Shown here one piece after another: positions 1-10,611 of a stretch of DNA of 64,000 nt. A program made the position numbers and the translations under genes. The notes beneath the pieces are model-generated. The model ran no database searches. It was not told where the DNA came from and worked only from the letters and a program-made list of their open reading frames with translations. Where the stretch lies: the NCBI GenBank assembly GCA_001899005.1, contig MKUW01000019.1, positions 237,212 through 301,211 of the forward strand, given 5' to 3'. This DNA comes from Chloroflexi bacterium 44-23 (GTDB taxonomy: Bacteria > Chloroflexota > Anaerolineae > Anaerolineales > Anaerolineaceae). Within the stretch, counting starts at the first letter, position 1. Each line of letters opens with the position of its first letter.

Positions 1-369
1 GCCTGGGAGCATTTGCAATTCATGGCCGCCGCACATGAGGTGCTGGCAGGTTTTGAGGAGCGCGCAGAAAAGCTTCTGCGCAGCTTTGGCCTGTGGGATG
101 CCCGTGATTTGTTTCCCCACAATTATTCTCGCGGAATGCGGTTGAAATTAGGTTTATTGCTGACCTTTATCCGGCCGTTTGATATGTTGATCCTGGACGA
201 ACCTACCTCTGCACTGGATGAAGAAAGCACCCGAAACCTGGGAGACCATCTTCACTCATTGCGGGCAGAAGGCAAAGCGATTCTGCTTTCGAGTCATCAT
301 AACCAATGGATTGAGCAGCTTGCAGATCGCAGCTTACAGATTCAAAACGGCATCATCCAGGAAGGATAA
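1..369 (+). CDS. ABC transporter ATP-binding protein, C-terminal part (5' end outside window)
   Basis: This is the last ~122 residues of an ABC ATPase whose reading frame is open through the left edge of the window. The nucleotide-binding domain end is clear: a degenerate signature (NYSRGMRLK in place of LSGGQ), a Walker B segment ending LILDEPTSALD, and the switch histidine in LLSSHH. The Walker A motif is lost to the window edge. It would hydrolyse ATP at the inner membrane face to drive the membrane protein encoded only 3 nt downstream. The pairing suggests a two-gene ABC exporter; the substrate is unknown. Confidence 0.9.
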   Translation, partial: AWEHLQFMAAAHEVLAGFEERAEKLLRSFGLWDARDLFPHNYSRGMRLKLGLLLTFIRPFDMLILDEPTSALDEESTRNLGDHLHSLRAEGKAILLSSHHNQWIEQLADRSLQIQNGIIQEG

Positions 370-372
370 TCC

Positions 373-1956
373 ATGCAGGCAGTTTGGATGGTGTTCTCAC
401 GTCGCATGGCTGGGCAGTTTGCCTTTCTTTTGGTAATTGCCGGGCATAATCCTCGCAAAGACCGATCCTGGAACGATAAGCTCTATCTCGTTTACATTGT
501 CATTTTCTTTTCTCTTTGGGTTTTTGCGGTGCTGACTTTGTTTGCCAGTTGGGCAGCTGCACTGCTTAAGATGGTTGGACAACAAAGCCCAGCTGTGACG
601 GCAGTCAATGTTATGCTGTTGGCACTTGGCGCCATCGCAGCGGCCAAGCTTTGGAAGGCGGCCAAAATCAGCCCATTTGTCTTTAGCGAAGATGATGCCC
701 TCTTATTGTGCCTGACTCCGGTCAGCCGGCGTGCAGTAGCCATATTGTGGTTTTTCCAGCACTGGTTGATGAGCGTTCTACCTTTTGCGGTCCTGGCAAT
801 TGTTTTGGGTTTTGCCCAGGTCGAAGTGCTCGCCGGGAAGGAATTGGGATTTCTGGACCTGCCGATGTATATCGGCGCAGGAGTAAAAGCTTTATTGGCG
901 ATGGCATTAACCTATGCCTCAGTTCTGAGTCTGGTTTGGCTCTTTGGTTTGATGCGTATTCGCGCAGATCGCGACATTCGACACTATCGTTGGGCTGCTG
1001 CTGCCATCATTGGCCTGTTTGGGGCCGCAGGATTGACTGACGCACCGGCATTATCTGTGCTACTTGCTCCCTGGCAAAGGGCATTGGAAGCAGGTATGGG
1101 CGCGCGTGCCTATTTTGGCGGAATCCAATTGGTTGGTGTGTTTACTTTTATATTGCTTGGTCTGCTATGGTTCTTCGCTGAAAAATTGAATTTGAGCCGG
1201 GCGGCGCAGGAAACAGCCTACAGTCAAAAGATGCAAGCAGCGCTCTGGTTAGGGGATACAGACACCGTCAAACGCATGCACATACAGAAACGCCTGGGCG
1301 GCAGCCATGTCCCCACCCGCCTGCCAATTGCAGAAGGCAGCCTGGTGCTCTTATGGCGAGACGTATTGCGTTATTCGCGTGGGTTTCGTTTTCAAAATTT
1401 ACTGGAATTTGGCCTCATTTTAATTTTAACCGTCCTCATTTTTTTCGCGCCTGATATTGGTTCCTGGCTGCTGATACTGGCTGTCTGGGTGCTGCGATTA
1501 GGTCAGGCAGCCGCAGATAAAATGCGAGCTACCCTCAATCACTGGTGGTTATGGACACAAATGCCTTTTGGTATTGAACAGGAAATGGTCTGGCAAATCA
1601 TCCCAATGACAGTGCTCCTTTCCGCGCTGGCTTGCCTGGGGTTGTTGCTCTTTGTGGGCAAAGTACCAGTCTTAATATTGGTGATCCTTCCGATCACGAT
1701 CATTTTGGTAATTGAGGCTGGTATTTTCGATGTGATCCGGGTAGTGTCTGCTCACAGCGAAATGTTGGCGGTTGAATCCGTTCCCAGCTTTACATTGGTA
1801 GGTGCAATCGTTGCACTGGTTTCGTTATTTTTGCCGTTCTGGTTTTATCTCCAGCCGCTTACCAGCTATTCGTATTTTTTTATCGTGGGTTGGGGAATTA
1901 TTGAAATAAGTTTAATGTGGTTATGGATTGTTCATTTGTGGAAGAATCGCAAATAA
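373..1956 (+). CDS. ABC transporter permease, EcsB/ABC-2 like
   Basis: A 527-residue integral membrane protein. It has many hydrophobic segments in two blocks, about residues 35-260 and 335-520, separated by a more polar cytoplasmic stretch (about 265-330). Size and layout resemble EcsB-type or ABC-2 permeases, which lack a conserved catalytic motif, so the family call rests on architecture and context. The start ATG lies 3 nt after the stop of the upstream ATPase gene, indicating translational coupling and one ATPase/permease complex. Direction and substrate cannot be read from sequence. Confidence 0.75.
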   Translation: MQAVWMVFSRRMAGQFAFLLVIAGHNPRKDRSWNDKLYLVYIVIFFSLWVFAVLTLFASWAAALLKMVGQQSPAVTAVNVMLLALGAIAAAKLWKAAKISPFVFSEDDALLLCLTPVSRRAVAILWFFQHWLMSVLPFAVLAIVLGFAQVEVLAGKELGFLDLPMYIGAGVKALLAMALTYASVLSLVWLFGLMRIRADRDIRHYRWAAAAIIGLFGAAGLTDAPALSVLLAPWQRALEAGMGARAYFGGIQLVGVFTFILLGLLWFFAEKLNLSRAAQETAYSQKMQAALWLGDTDTVKRMHIQKRLGGSHVPTRLPIAEGSLVLLWRDVLRYSRGFRFQNLLEFGLILILTVLIFFAPDIGSWLLILAVWVLRLGQAAADKMRATLNHWWLWTQMPFGIEQEMVWQIIPMTVLLSALACLGLLLFVGKVPVLILVILPITIILVIEAGIFDVIRVVSAHSEMLAVESVPSFTLVGAIVALVSLFLPFWFYLQPLTSYSYFFIVGWGIIEISLMWLWIVHLWKNRK

Positions 1957-1997
1957 ATTTGGAATGAATTTTCAGAAGATACTCGGAGATTGAAAAA

Positions 1998-4900
1998 ATG
2001 CAAAAACATACCGAAATGACATTAAAACGATTGACGACCTACCAGAATGAATTTAAGGCCAGGTTATATCCACAAAGTGAACCAGTTGCGCTGACTCATT
2101 ATGCTGCTCCTGGACGAATCTCTTATGAACAGGCTCTTCAGGGCCAGTATCAACCGGTTCAAGCCGGGATCAAACTGGAATCGCTCTGGTCTACTCACTG
2201 GTTTCATATTATCGCAGGCATCCCACCAGCCTGGCAGGGAAAGGAGGTGCACCTGCTGTGGGATTCCTCCAGTGAAGCCACTGTCTGGGAAGGCGGGCAA
2301 GCACAGCAAGGCCTGACCGGCTCATCCAACGGCTGGAGCGAGGATCCCATTCGTAAGGCATACCCTGTCACGCGTGAGGCAATTGCTCACCAGACTGTAG
2401 ATTTGATGATCGAGGTTGCCCTGAATGGTCTTTTTGGTGTTTCGCGGGTTGAACCGCGCAAAAACGAAAGCATCGGGTTGTTGCGTCAGGCGGAGCTGGC
2501 CCTCTTTGATCGCCCGCTGTGGGACTTGTACTGGGACTTTGTGGTTGTTGCCGATATGGCGCGCTACCTGCCGTTGCATACACCGCGGGCCGGGCAGGCT
2601 TTACAAACAGCCAACCGAATGATCAACACCATTCGCTGGGGTCAGGTGGAGACTTATCTGGCTGCCCGTGAGATCGCCAGTCAATTCTTAGGACAGAGAA
2701 ACGGTGGCGGACAGCATCACCTTTCTGCGATCGGGCATGCTCATATCGATACCGCCTGGCTATGGCCGATCGCTGAGACCAAGCGTAAATGCGTGCGTAC
2801 TTTCAGTTCCGCCCTGCGATTGATGGAAGCCTACCCTGATTTCAAATTCGCCTGCTCGCAAATGCAGCAGCTGGCTTGGATCAAAGCTGACTATCCATCC
2901 CTGTATGCACGAATTAAAGATAAAGTGGCGTCCGGCCAGTTCATACCTGTGGGTGGTACCTGGGTCGAACCGGATACCAACATTCCCAGTGGGGAATCGC
3001 TGGTTCGCCAGTTCTTATACGGTCAACAATTCTTACAGCAGGAGTTTGGATCGATATCCCATGTCTTTTGGGAGCCGGATGTTTTTGGTTATTCAGCTGC
3101 TTTACCGCAGATCATGCACCAGGCAGGTATCCACTATTTCCTTACTCAAAAGCTTTCCTGGAATGAGTTTAATCAGCCAGCTCGCCACACTTTCCTGTGG
3201 GAGGGGCTGGATGGCAGCCAGGTGCTGGCACATTTTCCTCCGGCGGATACTTATAATTCTGTCGCAGATGTGCGCGATGTGCTCCACGATGTGCGCAATT
3301 TCAAAGACCACGAACGCGCCAATGAAAGTTACCTGCTGTTTGGCTATGGGGATGGCGGTGGCGGTCCAACCGCGGAGATGCTGGAGCAATTAGCGCGTAT
3401 GACTGATGTGAATGGATTGCCGCTGGTGACACAGCGCACTCCTGAGGAGTTTTTTGAGCGCGCAGAAGACGATTTAGAGGATGCCACCCGCTGGGTGGGT
3501 GAATTATATTTTGAGAATCACCGCGGTACTTACACCACCCAGGCTGCACTTAAAAAAGGTAACCGGCGCTGTGAAGAGCTGCTGCACGATGTTGAATTTC
3601 TGGCCAGCCTGGCCAGCCTGCAAAGTAAAATGGCATATCCCCACCAACAGCTCAATGATTTATGGCAGCCGCTGCTTACCAATCAATTTCATGATATTTT
3701 GCCAGGTTCATCAATTACCGAAGTCAATCAGGAAGCGCGTGAGACCTTTCAAGAGATCATTCGGCAGGGCGAGAAGTTGCGTGAGCAGGCTATCGAAAAC
3801 CTGCTGTTGCCTGAACCAGGACTGGCATTGATAAACACCCTTGGCTGCCGGCGGCGTGAAATAATTTCCTTGCCATCAGGTGAAATTGGTAGTCAAGCAG
3901 ACAATTCCGGGCAGGCGCTCGGCGTAGTTGAAATCCCGGCTTATGCACTCATGAGCCTTGAAAAAGCACTGGTGCAAGACAACCGCACAGTCTCAGCTGT
4001 GCAAAACGCCCTGGGTGTAACCCTTGAAAATGAAATGGTGCGTGTACAAATCAACTCACTCGGGCAGATCGTAAGTCTCTATCACAAAGCTGCAGAACGG
4101 GAATGTATCGAGGTCGGCGCTGCCGCCAACCAATTTGTGCTGTATGAGGATCTGCCAGCTGAGAACGATGCCTGGAACGTGGATATTTATTATGCCGAGA
4201 AGATCCTACAGATGCCTGTAGCCCAAACAATTTCTTTGCTTGAAAACGATCCTTTGCGGGTAAAGGTCGGCATAGAAATGCATGTGGGCCAAAACAGTCA
4301 CCTCTGGCAGGAGATCACATTGACCGCCATATCCAGCCAGCTTGAGTTTGAGACGAGGGTGGATTGGCACGAAGAGCATGCCTTCTTGCGAGTTCACTTC
4401 CCGCTTAAATTACGCGCAGCCCAGGCCAGCTTTGAGACTCAATTTGGCTATGTTCAGCGTAGTACGCACAACAACACCAGCTATGATTTGGCTCAATTTG
4501 AGGTGCCAGCCCAGCGCTGGGCCGACTTGAGTGAACCGGATTTTGGAGTATCGCTGCTTAATAACGGGAAATATGGCTATTCATGCAAAGGTAACATCCT
4601 TTCGCTTTCGCTATTGCGTGCCCCCAGCGAACCGGATCCACTGGCGGATCGGGGTGAGCATCGTTTTGCATATGCTTTACTGCCGCATGCCTTAACGGCA
4701 GCACTCAGCACAGTCTGGTGGCCGGCAGCCTGCTTCAATCAGCCGCTCTTGCTGGAACATGGTAGAGTTCGACAGGATGCTCTCAAATTAGCTGAGGTTA
4801 ACGCACCCAATGTAGTTCTGGACACGATCAAAATGGCGGAAGATGGCAAGGGTTTCATATTGCGCCTTTACGAGGCAGGCGGCAGTGCGACTTCATTTAT

Positions 4901-5051
4901 TTTGAGTTCAATCGCTATCCAACAAGCCTGGGAATGTGACCTTTTGGAAGAAAATAAAACCAGTCTGACGGTTGAAAATGGGCGCATTAAATTCAATCTG
5001 CTGCCTTTCCAAATTAAGACAGTGCGGTTGCAAATCCAGGCTTTCGTGTAA
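1998..5051 (+). CDS. Alpha-mannosidase, glycoside hydrolase family 38
   Basis: A 1017-residue protein with the normal length of bacterial GH38 enzymes, which remove alpha-linked mannose with retention. The catalytic N-terminal domain shows the zinc-site motif GHAHIDTAWLWP near residue 250 and the nucleophile region WEPDVFGYSAALPQI near residue 360, preceded by WVEPDTNIPSGESL. The C-terminal ~500 residues fit the beta-sandwich domains of the family. There is no signal peptide, so it is probably cytoplasmic. The start ATG follows a GGAG ribosome-binding site. It lies 41 nt after the permease gene and could be co-transcribed; a link between transporter and mannoside use is only a guess. Confidence 0.95.
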   Translation: MQKHTEMTLKRLTTYQNEFKARLYPQSEPVALTHYAAPGRISYEQALQGQYQPVQAGIKLESLWSTHWFHIIAGIPPAWQGKEVHLLWDSSSEATVWEGGQAQQGLTGSSNGWSEDPIRKAYPVTREAIAHQTVDLMIEVALNGLFGVSRVEPRKNESIGLLRQAELALFDRPLWDLYWDFVVVADMARYLPLHTPRAGQALQTANRMINTIRWGQVETYLAAREIASQFLGQRNGGGQHHLSAIGHAHIDTAWLWPIAETKRKCVRTFSSALRLMEAYPDFKFACSQMQQLAWIKADYPSLYARIKDKVASGQFIPVGGTWVEPDTNIPSGESLVRQFLYGQQFLQQEFGSISHVFWEPDVFGYSAALPQIMHQAGIHYFLTQKLSWNEFNQPARHTFLWEGLDGSQVLAHFPPADTYNSVADVRDVLHDVRNFKDHERANESYLLFGYGDGGGGPTAEMLEQLARMTDVNGLPLVTQRTPEEFFERAEDDLEDATRWVGELYFENHRGTYTTQAALKKGNRRCEELLHDVEFLASLASLQSKMAYPHQQLNDLWQPLLTNQFHDILPGSSITEVNQEARETFQEIIRQGEKLREQAIENLLLPEPGLALINTLGCRRREIISLPSGEIGSQADNSGQALGVVEIPAYALMSLEKALVQDNRTVSAVQNALGVTLENEMVRVQINSLGQIVSLYHKAAERECIEVGAAANQFVLYEDLPAENDAWNVDIYYAEKILQMPVAQTISLLENDPLRVKVGIEMHVGQNSHLWQEITLTAISSQLEFETRVDWHEEHAFLRVHFPLKLRAAQASFETQFGYVQRSTHNNTSYDLAQFEVPAQRWADLSEPDFGVSLLNNGKYGYSCKGNILSLSLLRAPSEPDPLADRGEHRFAYALLPHALTAALSTVWWPAACFNQPLLLEHGRVRQDALKLAEVNAPNVVLDTIKMAEDGKGFILRLYEAGGSATSFILSSIAIQQAWECDLLEENKTSLTVENGRIKFNLLPFQIKTVRLQIQAFV

Positions 5052-5087
5052 AATATAGTTACAAAGTAATCAAAAGGAGAGTGAAAA

Positions 5088-5738
5088 ATGCTAGTCGGTG
5101 AGCGAATGTCAAAACCTGTAATTTTTGTGGCACCTGAAACACCTGTACAGGATGCCCTGGCACAAATGCGTTCCGATAAGGTCAGCCGTTACCCGGTGCT
5201 GAATAAAAAGGGCAAACTGGTTGGCTTTGTGACAGAAAGCGATCTGTTAAACGCTTCCCCTTCAGAAGCAACCACTCTTTCTGTATGGGAAATTAATTAT
5301 TTGCTTAGCAAAATCACTGTTGAACGCGTTATGGCCCGCAACGTGATCACTGTCACCGAAGATGCCACTCTCGAAGATGCCGCACGCTTGATGGCTGATA
5401 ACCGCATTGGCGGTCTGCCGGTTATGCGTGGAAATGAAGTCGTTGGCATCATCACGGAAACCGATCTTTTCCGGCTCTTTTTAGAGATGATGGGTGGTCG
5501 TGAAGCAGGAATCCGAATCTCTATTCTGGTGAAAGAAGAACGCGGAATGCTTCATCGCCTGGTTCAAGCCATTGATGAAGTGGGTGGCAATATCATTGCC
5601 GTCAGCGCCTTTGCTGGCAAGAGTCCCGAGAATCGCGAAATCACCATAAAAGTATCGTTAATCGATGAAAATACTTTGCGAAAAGCGATTGAACCGATTG
5701 CAGAAAAGATTTTAGATTTGCGCGTTACGCAGAGTTAG
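5088..5738 (+). CDS. CBS-domain pair with C-terminal ACT domain (AcuB-like)
   Basis: A 216-residue protein. Two CBS motifs form a Bateman module in residues ~1-130 (MSKPVIFVAPETPVQDAL and the second copy VMARNVITVTEDATLEDAA), and an ACT-like domain follows at ~143-210. CBS pairs bind adenosyl nucleotides and ACT domains bind small ligands such as amino acids, so it is probably a cytoplasmic regulatory sensor. No enzymatic domain is attached. A strong ribosome-binding site (AAAAGGAG) precedes the ATG. Similar proteins are called AcuB, but the acetoin genes are not here, so I do not assign that symbol. Confidence 0.88.
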   Translation: MLVGERMSKPVIFVAPETPVQDALAQMRSDKVSRYPVLNKKGKLVGFVTESDLLNASPSEATTLSVWEINYLLSKITVERVMARNVITVTEDATLEDAARLMADNRIGGLPVMRGNEVVGIITETDLFRLFLEMMGGREAGIRISILVKEERGMLHRLVQAIDEVGGNIIAVSAFAGKSPENREITIKVSLIDENTLRKAIEPIAEKILDLRVTQS

Positions 5739-6038
5739 TATTTTTTTGGTCTTGAAGGTGAGAGGTCTTTTTCCAAACGGGTGAAGATCATTTGAGCAGT
5801 TCTCAGGCAGATGGCATCAGTTAGAAAAATTAATCTGAACCGGTAGAACGGAATTTGATTTGAGTATGAGAACTGTCTTCAGGCAATTGTGTTTATCCAA
5901 TCCTATCTGCTCTGTTTGTCTGATTGCATTGAAGATTTACGATAGAGATTTAATACAAAGGGAGTATCATTCAGTGCGATAACTGGAAGCAAAACTGTTT
6001 AGATATGGAATCGAATTAAAACCCCGTAGGAATAAAAC
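5739..6038. other. Intergenic region with a 9-bp inverted repeat
   Basis: There is no convincing gene in these 300 nt. A perfect 9-bp inverted repeat (CAGTTCTCA at 5797-5805 and TGAGAACTG at 5867-5875) spans 61 nt. Too little is seen to call it an operator or RNA structure. The region must contain the promoter of the oxidoreductase gene downstream. Confidence 0.4.
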
Positions 6039-7430
6039 ATGGCGAACAAACCACTTAAGGCGGTACTCATTGGAGCCGGAGAGCGCGGAGCTAAATCCTA
6101 TGCTCCCTTTGCATTGCGGCATCCTGATCGGTTGCAATTCGTGGCGGTAGCGGAACCAAATGCAGCCCGGCGGGAAGCCTTCTCATTGCAGCATGGTATT
6201 CCACGAGAGCTGCAGTTTGAAGATTGGCCGCAGTTACTGGAGCATGAGCAACTAGGTGAAGTAGCGCTGGTTTGCACCCAGGATTGGCAACACACCCGCC
6301 CGGCAATCGCTGCCATGAGGGCCGGTTATCATGTTCTATTGGAGAAACCAATGGCGAATGTGGCTCAGGAATGCCGGGACTTGTTGCAAGTCAGCCGGGA
6401 AACACAGCGCCAATTGCATATCTGCCATGTTTTGCGATACACACCTCACTTTCAAAAAATGCGTGAACTGGTACAGTCCGGTGTTTTGGGTCAGATTGTA
6501 AATGTCGATCAACGGGAAAATGCAGCCTTCTGGCACATGGCGCATTCCTTTGTGCGCGGAAATTGGCGTAACAAAGAACAAAGCAGCCCGATGATCCTGG
6601 CAAAATGCTGTCATGATTTTGATATCCTCAATTGGGTCCTGGATGACAGCCCTGTGCGCCTATCTTCTTTTGGTGAACTCAGTCATTTCAAGGTGGAAAA
6701 TGCCCCGCCTGGGGCACCGTTACGCTGCCTGGATGGCTGCCCTGTAGCCGAGACTTGCCCGTTTTATGCACCTTTTATCTATCAGGGTATGGTCCCATTT
6801 TGGAACAGTCTGGCTGATACTGCCAGAGGCTTTCCACGCTGGGCGGCTGCAACTTATGCCACGAATCCTGGGCTAATTCGTGCTTTAAGCGGGTTTGTAC
6901 CAGTCTTACACCAGCTGACACGCTATGATGGCTGGCCTTTATCCGTTCTGGCCGAAGATCCCACACCAGAAAAAATTGATCTGGCGTTGCGTGAAGGTCC
7001 GTATGGCCGCTGTGTCTACCATTGTGACAATGACGTTGTCGATCATCAGGTGGTTTTAATGCAAATGGAAAGTGGCGCAGATGTCAGTTTAACGATGCAT
7101 GGGCTTTCGCATAATGAGTATCGCACCACCCGAATTGAAGGTTCGCACGGCCGGCTTATGGCGGAATTTGGCACCGGTGGTTCGCGTATTGTCGTCGATG
7201 AGCACCGTACTGACTGGCGCATGGAGTATGACACCAGTGCAGATTTGCGTGATGGGCATGGTGGTGGAGATCTGCGCTTAATGGCTTATTTGGTGGATTG
7301 TGTCAATGATGGGGATTTCGAAGAAATTTATGCGGATACGCAAGCCGCATTGAAGAGCCACCTGCTGGCTTTCGCCGCTGAGGACTCTAGGTTGGAGAGC
7401 CGAGTAATGAGTCGAGAACACTGGGAATGA
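6039..7430 (+). CDS. Gfo/Idh/MocA family oxidoreductase
   Basis: A 463-residue NAD(P)-dependent dehydrogenase-like protein. The N-terminal Rossmann fold begins with VLIGAGERGAKS (residues ~9-20) and contains the family EKP motif (LLEKPMAN, ~103). The C-terminal substrate domain carries a cysteine cluster (CLDGCPVAETC, near residue 230) found in a subset of this family with a metal or structural site. Members oxidise or rearrange sugars and inositols; the substrate here is not identifiable. AGGA before the ATG supports the start. It stands alone, with about 300 nt upstream and 970 nt downstream free of genes, so it is probably monocistronic. Confidence 0.9.
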   Translation: MANKPLKAVLIGAGERGAKSYAPFALRHPDRLQFVAVAEPNAARREAFSLQHGIPRELQFEDWPQLLEHEQLGEVALVCTQDWQHTRPAIAAMRAGYHVLLEKPMANVAQECRDLLQVSRETQRQLHICHVLRYTPHFQKMRELVQSGVLGQIVNVDQRENAAFWHMAHSFVRGNWRNKEQSSPMILAKCCHDFDILNWVLDDSPVRLSSFGELSHFKVENAPPGAPLRCLDGCPVAETCPFYAPFIYQGMVPFWNSLADTARGFPRWAAATYATNPGLIRALSGFVPVLHQLTRYDGWPLSVLAEDPTPEKIDLALREGPYGRCVYHCDNDVVDHQVVLMQMESGADVSLTMHGLSHNEYRTTRIEGSHGRLMAEFGTGGSRIVVDEHRTDWRMEYDTSADLRDGHGGGDLRLMAYLVDCVNDGDFEEIYADTQAALKSHLLAFAAEDSRLESRVMSREHWE

Positions 7431-7653
7431 ATAGGGAGATTTAGCGAAAAACAAATTGGTGTTATCCGATACTGACGGGGTGTCATTTTAATATTTTTCT
7501 AGCGTGTAAATATAAACCGCGAAGGACGCCAAGAAAATTAAGAACGTTCTAATTGGTGCGTTCGCTTTTGAACCCACCTTTTTTTAGGACTAGTCAAATT
7601 TCGCTATGAGCTATGAACTATCCCGTTCTATGGAAGAAAGATTGCTGCTCTGC

Positions 7654-7970
7654 ACTGCTCATAACATAAAGATCTGGTGCCTTACGAACTAACATGAGAA
7701 AAAGAAAGTAAAAAAGCTTTTCTTCCGAAGGGTATGATGATTCTTTCACGTGAGATCTTTCGTAAGGGCGAAGCATCCCGGAAACCATCCTGTCCTGTAA
7801 AAAACACACCCATCGCGGATGCTTCGCCCATCAGCCGAATGCTCCGGCTCATATCTTAAATAAGTGGTGGTTTGGCGCGTTACAACCATACCCTACGACT
7901 GGCCTGCATCGAGCAATGTTATTTCATCCTCGAATACCGCATTTCGGCGGAATAGCCGAATCTCGCAATT
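7654..7970 (+). repeat. Structured dispersed repeat, copy A
   Basis: This 317-nt stretch is strongly similar, in the same orientation, to 24424-24746, with only scattered substitutions and small indels. It contains a perfect 13-bp inverted repeat (GGGCGAAGCATCC at 7766-7778 and its complement at 7817-7829) and a terminal hairpin (TTCGGC/GCCGAA, about 7943-7960). Neither copy has a conserved reading frame. It could be a non-autonomous mobile element or a conserved structured RNA. Orientation is given arbitrarily. Confidence 0.8.
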
Positions 7971-8300
7971 GCAACCCAATCCACAAAGGTCTGTAAGATG
8001 GAGAATGTTTGAATGTATTGACGGTGAAAAATAACCCTATAAAATCAGAACGACCGTGGAAAAATCTTTGCTATTCATCAGCAGATCATTTTGCATGGCA
8101 CGCAATGGCATGACCAGTTTATTTACGATGCACTGAAATCTGCTCATACGTGAGTCTGCTTTTTTTGTGAAAATAAAGTTATGCAATCTACATGGATTAA
8201 TGTTGAAATGCCTTTGTCTGGGAAAGCCATTTTACCTTTTTCTGCGCGGTAATTTATTTGATAAAATACTTATCTGATTGCACTTCCCGCAAAGAATTTA

Positions 8301-8329
8301 TTGCGGCAATTGGGTGATTGATGTATAAT
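8301..8329 (+). promoter_or_regulatory. Sigma-70-type promoter of the topoisomerase genes
   Basis: TTGCGG (8301-8306) and a perfect TATAAT (8324-8329) are separated by 17 nt. Transcription would start near 8336, about 60 nt before the GTG start codon. Confidence 0.6.
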
Positions 8330-8398
8330 TGACAATATAAAACATGCGTTCTATTACCATGTTTCATGGGGTAATTGAATGAAATGGAGTTAGTATTT

Positions 8399-10594
8399 GT
8401 GAGCAAACAATATAGTTCAGAACAGATTGTTGAACTTGAATTTTTGGAAGCAGTTCGCCGCAGACCGGGAATGTATATCGGCAACAACAACCTGCATGGG
8501 CTGCATCACATTCTGCTTGAAGTGCTGGACAATGCGGTCGATGAATGCATGGCCGGCTACGCTACCAAAATCCTGGTGACCATCGAAAAAGATGGCACGG
8601 TTGAAATTGTTGACGATGGGCGCGGCATTCCGGTTGATTATAAAGCTGAAACAAAAATGAGCACTTTAACTCAGGTGCTGGTCAAACCGCACGCCGGTGG
8701 TAAATTCGGGGGCGATTCTTCAGCCTATAGCAGTTCAGGCGGCTTGCACGGCATTGGTTTGAAATGCACCAATGCCTTTTCCACTTTTCTGGAAGTGGAA
8801 GTACGCCGGCATGGGCTCATTTTTTACCAGCGTTTTGAAGATGGCGGCATTCCGGTTACGCCGGTGGAAATTTATACGCATGCCATCAGGGAAGAAAACA
8901 AAGCCGGCATAATTGACGCAAATACCAAACTGATCATTACCGGCAAGAAAGAACTGGCCACGGCATTGGAGATTAACCACATGCGCCTGGCGGTTGATGC
9001 GGACGCACAGCAAAGCAATGGGACGACGTTTCGATTTCATCCCAATCGTTCTCTTTTCGCCCGTGAGATGGAATGGCCCAATCCGAATAGTTATGTGCCT
9101 TGGGACAGCGAACGTCTCAGCACTCGTTTTCGGCAGATCGCACACCTTTACCCGGGGGTACGTATTGAATTTCTTGATTTGCGTAGCAAGGAAGAGGATC
9201 CGGTTATTTTTTATTCGAAACGCGGCTTGATAGAGTACATCGAATACTTGAATGAGGACGCAGAACCGCTGCACAAGCCAATCTTATTTAAAGAATCAAC
9301 CGAAATTGAAGCCGAAGGCAGCAAACAAAGTATTGAAGTAGAAGTTGCCATCCAATACGCAGGGGAGGAAACCCAGATCTATTCGTTTGTGAATGCCATT
9401 CCTACCCCAATGGGTGGAACGCATGTCTCGGCTTTTAAGGCCGGTCTGACCAAGGCGGTTAAACAGTTTGCTGCCAATAAGAAACTTCTTAAGGGCAATA
9501 TGGATGTGCGCGGGGATGATGCCTTGCTGGGGTTGACGGCCATTATCAAACTGACCATGACCAGCACTCCCCAATTTCTGTCACAAACCAAGGAAAGCCT
9601 GACCAGCCCCGAAGTGCATGGGCCGGTGCTCTCGACCACTTATAATTTCATCAGTGATTTTTTGGAGAAAAATATCCCGATCGGCAAATTGATTGTCAAC
9701 CAGGCAGTCGCTGCGGCTCGCGGACGGGAAGCTGCCTCACAAGCCCGCAAACTGGTCATCAGGAAATCCGCCATGGACGCCGGCGAGTATGTACTCGGCA
9801 AATTGGCTGATATTCAACGCCGGGGCGGCAATTCAGTGGTTCCGCTGGAACATACAGCTTTGTATCTGGTGGAAGGTGATTCGGCTGGCGGCTCTTGTAA
9901 GCAAGGACGCGATTCGCGCTACCATGCCATTCTTCCCTTGCGTGGTAAAATCCCGAATGTTGAGAAGATGAAGCTGAATGATATCCTTAAGAACCGCGAG
10001 ATTGCAGCCGTGATTGCCGCAGTCGGAACCGGAGTTGGTCTGGATTGTGATGTCAGCGGAATGCGTTACGGGCGTATCTCGGTACTGGTAGACGCAGACG
10101 TGGATGGATCACATATTGCGACCTTGCTCGCCACACTTTTTTATCGCACCATGCGCCCGATTATCGAGGAAGGCAAGTTCTTTGTTGCTCGCCCACCTTT
10201 ATACCTGGTACGAAATACACGAACCAAGGCGACCCAGTATGCTTATACCGAAGAAGAGCGCGAAGAAATTGAAAAAGGGTGGGGCGGAGCACGCAGTGTA
10301 ACCATTCAGCGCTATAAAGGGTTGGGTGAAATGAATCCCGAGCAACTGCGTGAAACCGTTTTCCTTCTACCTGATGAAGCGGTTAAAACGCAAAAGAAGC
10401 AGAAATCACGCATCAAGGAAACGCATCTTCCGGCGGAACGGATATTAACGGCTGATGACTTTTCTCAGCGCGACGTTCGTATGGTAATCAATGACGTCCA
10501 CCGTACGCGCTCATTGATTCAGCGCCTTATGGGAACGGAAGTAGCACCACGCAAAGAATGGCTCATGAACGTGGATTGGAGCCAGGAAGACTAA
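8399..10594 (+). CDS. gyrB: Type II DNA topoisomerase subunit B (gyrase B / topo IV ParE-like)
   Basis: The ATPase subunit of a heterotetrameric type II topoisomerase. The GHKL ATPase domain is at the N-terminus ([31 protein letters not shown]). The TOPRIM domain shows EGDSAGGS (E492) and DADVDGSH (D565), and the C-terminus ends with the usual RRxxI-type tail region. I chose GTG at 8399 because GGAG sits 9 nt upstream, giving 731 residues; upstream TTG (8375) and ATG (8384) starts in the same frame lack such a site. It is larger than typical short GyrB, through an expanded transducer region. The A subunit follows 17 nt downstream. Gyrase versus topo IV is not settled by sequence alone. Confidence 0.93.
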   Translation: MSKQYSSEQIVELEFLEAVRRRPGMYIGNNNLHGLHHILLEVLDNAVDECMAGYATKILVTIEKDGTVEIVDDGRGIPVDYKAETKMSTLTQVLVKPHAGGKFGGDSSAYSSSGGLHGIGLKCTNAFSTFLEVEVRRHGLIFYQRFEDGGIPVTPVEIYTHAIREENKAGIIDANTKLIITGKKELATALEINHMRLAVDADAQQSNGTTFRFHPNRSLFAREMEWPNPNSYVPWDSERLSTRFRQIAHLYPGVRIEFLDLRSKEEDPVIFYSKRGLIEYIEYLNEDAEPLHKPILFKESTEIEAEGSKQSIEVEVAIQYAGEETQIYSFVNAIPTPMGGTHVSAFKAGLTKAVKQFAANKKLLKGNMDVRGDDALLGLTAIIKLTMTSTPQFLSQTKESLTSPEVHGPVLSTTYNFISDFLEKNIPIGKLIVNQAVAAARGREAASQARKLVIRKSAMDAGEYVLGKLADIQRRGGNSVVPLEHTALYLVEGDSAGGSCKQGRDSRYHAILPLRGKIPNVEKMKLNDILKNREIAAVIAAVGTGVGLDCDVSGMRYGRISVLVDADVDGSHIATLLATLFYRTMRPIIEEGKFFVARPPLYLVRNTRTKATQYAYTEEEREEIEKGWGGARSVTIQRYKGLGEMNPEQLRETVFLLPDEAVKTQKKQKSRIKETHLPAERILTADDFSQRDVRMVINDVHRTRSLIQRLMGTEVAPRKEWLMNVDWSQED

Positions 10595-10611
10595 TTTTCT
10601 CAAGGAAAACT

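Larger units (their letters stand above)
7431..8398. other. Long intergenic region holding a structured repeat and the gyrB promoter
   Basis: About 970 nt without a recognisable gene. It contains the repeat copy at 7654-7970 and a sigma-70-type promoter near 8301-8329. The stretch 8040-8150 includes a ~35-codon open frame lacking a start codon or ribosome-binding site; I see no family resemblance in it. The remainder is AT-rich and unassigned. Confidence 0.5.

Noticed and set aside
7431..8398. tRNA or rRNA gene in the long intergenic regions
   Set aside because: No T-loop GTTCGA-type signature with a matching acceptor stem and no rRNA-like sequence was found here or elsewhere in the window.
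8735..9274. 179-codon open frame on the minus strand inside the topoisomerase B gene
   Set aside because: It lies wholly opposite a conserved gene, has no ribosome-binding site, and its translation has no protein-like pattern.
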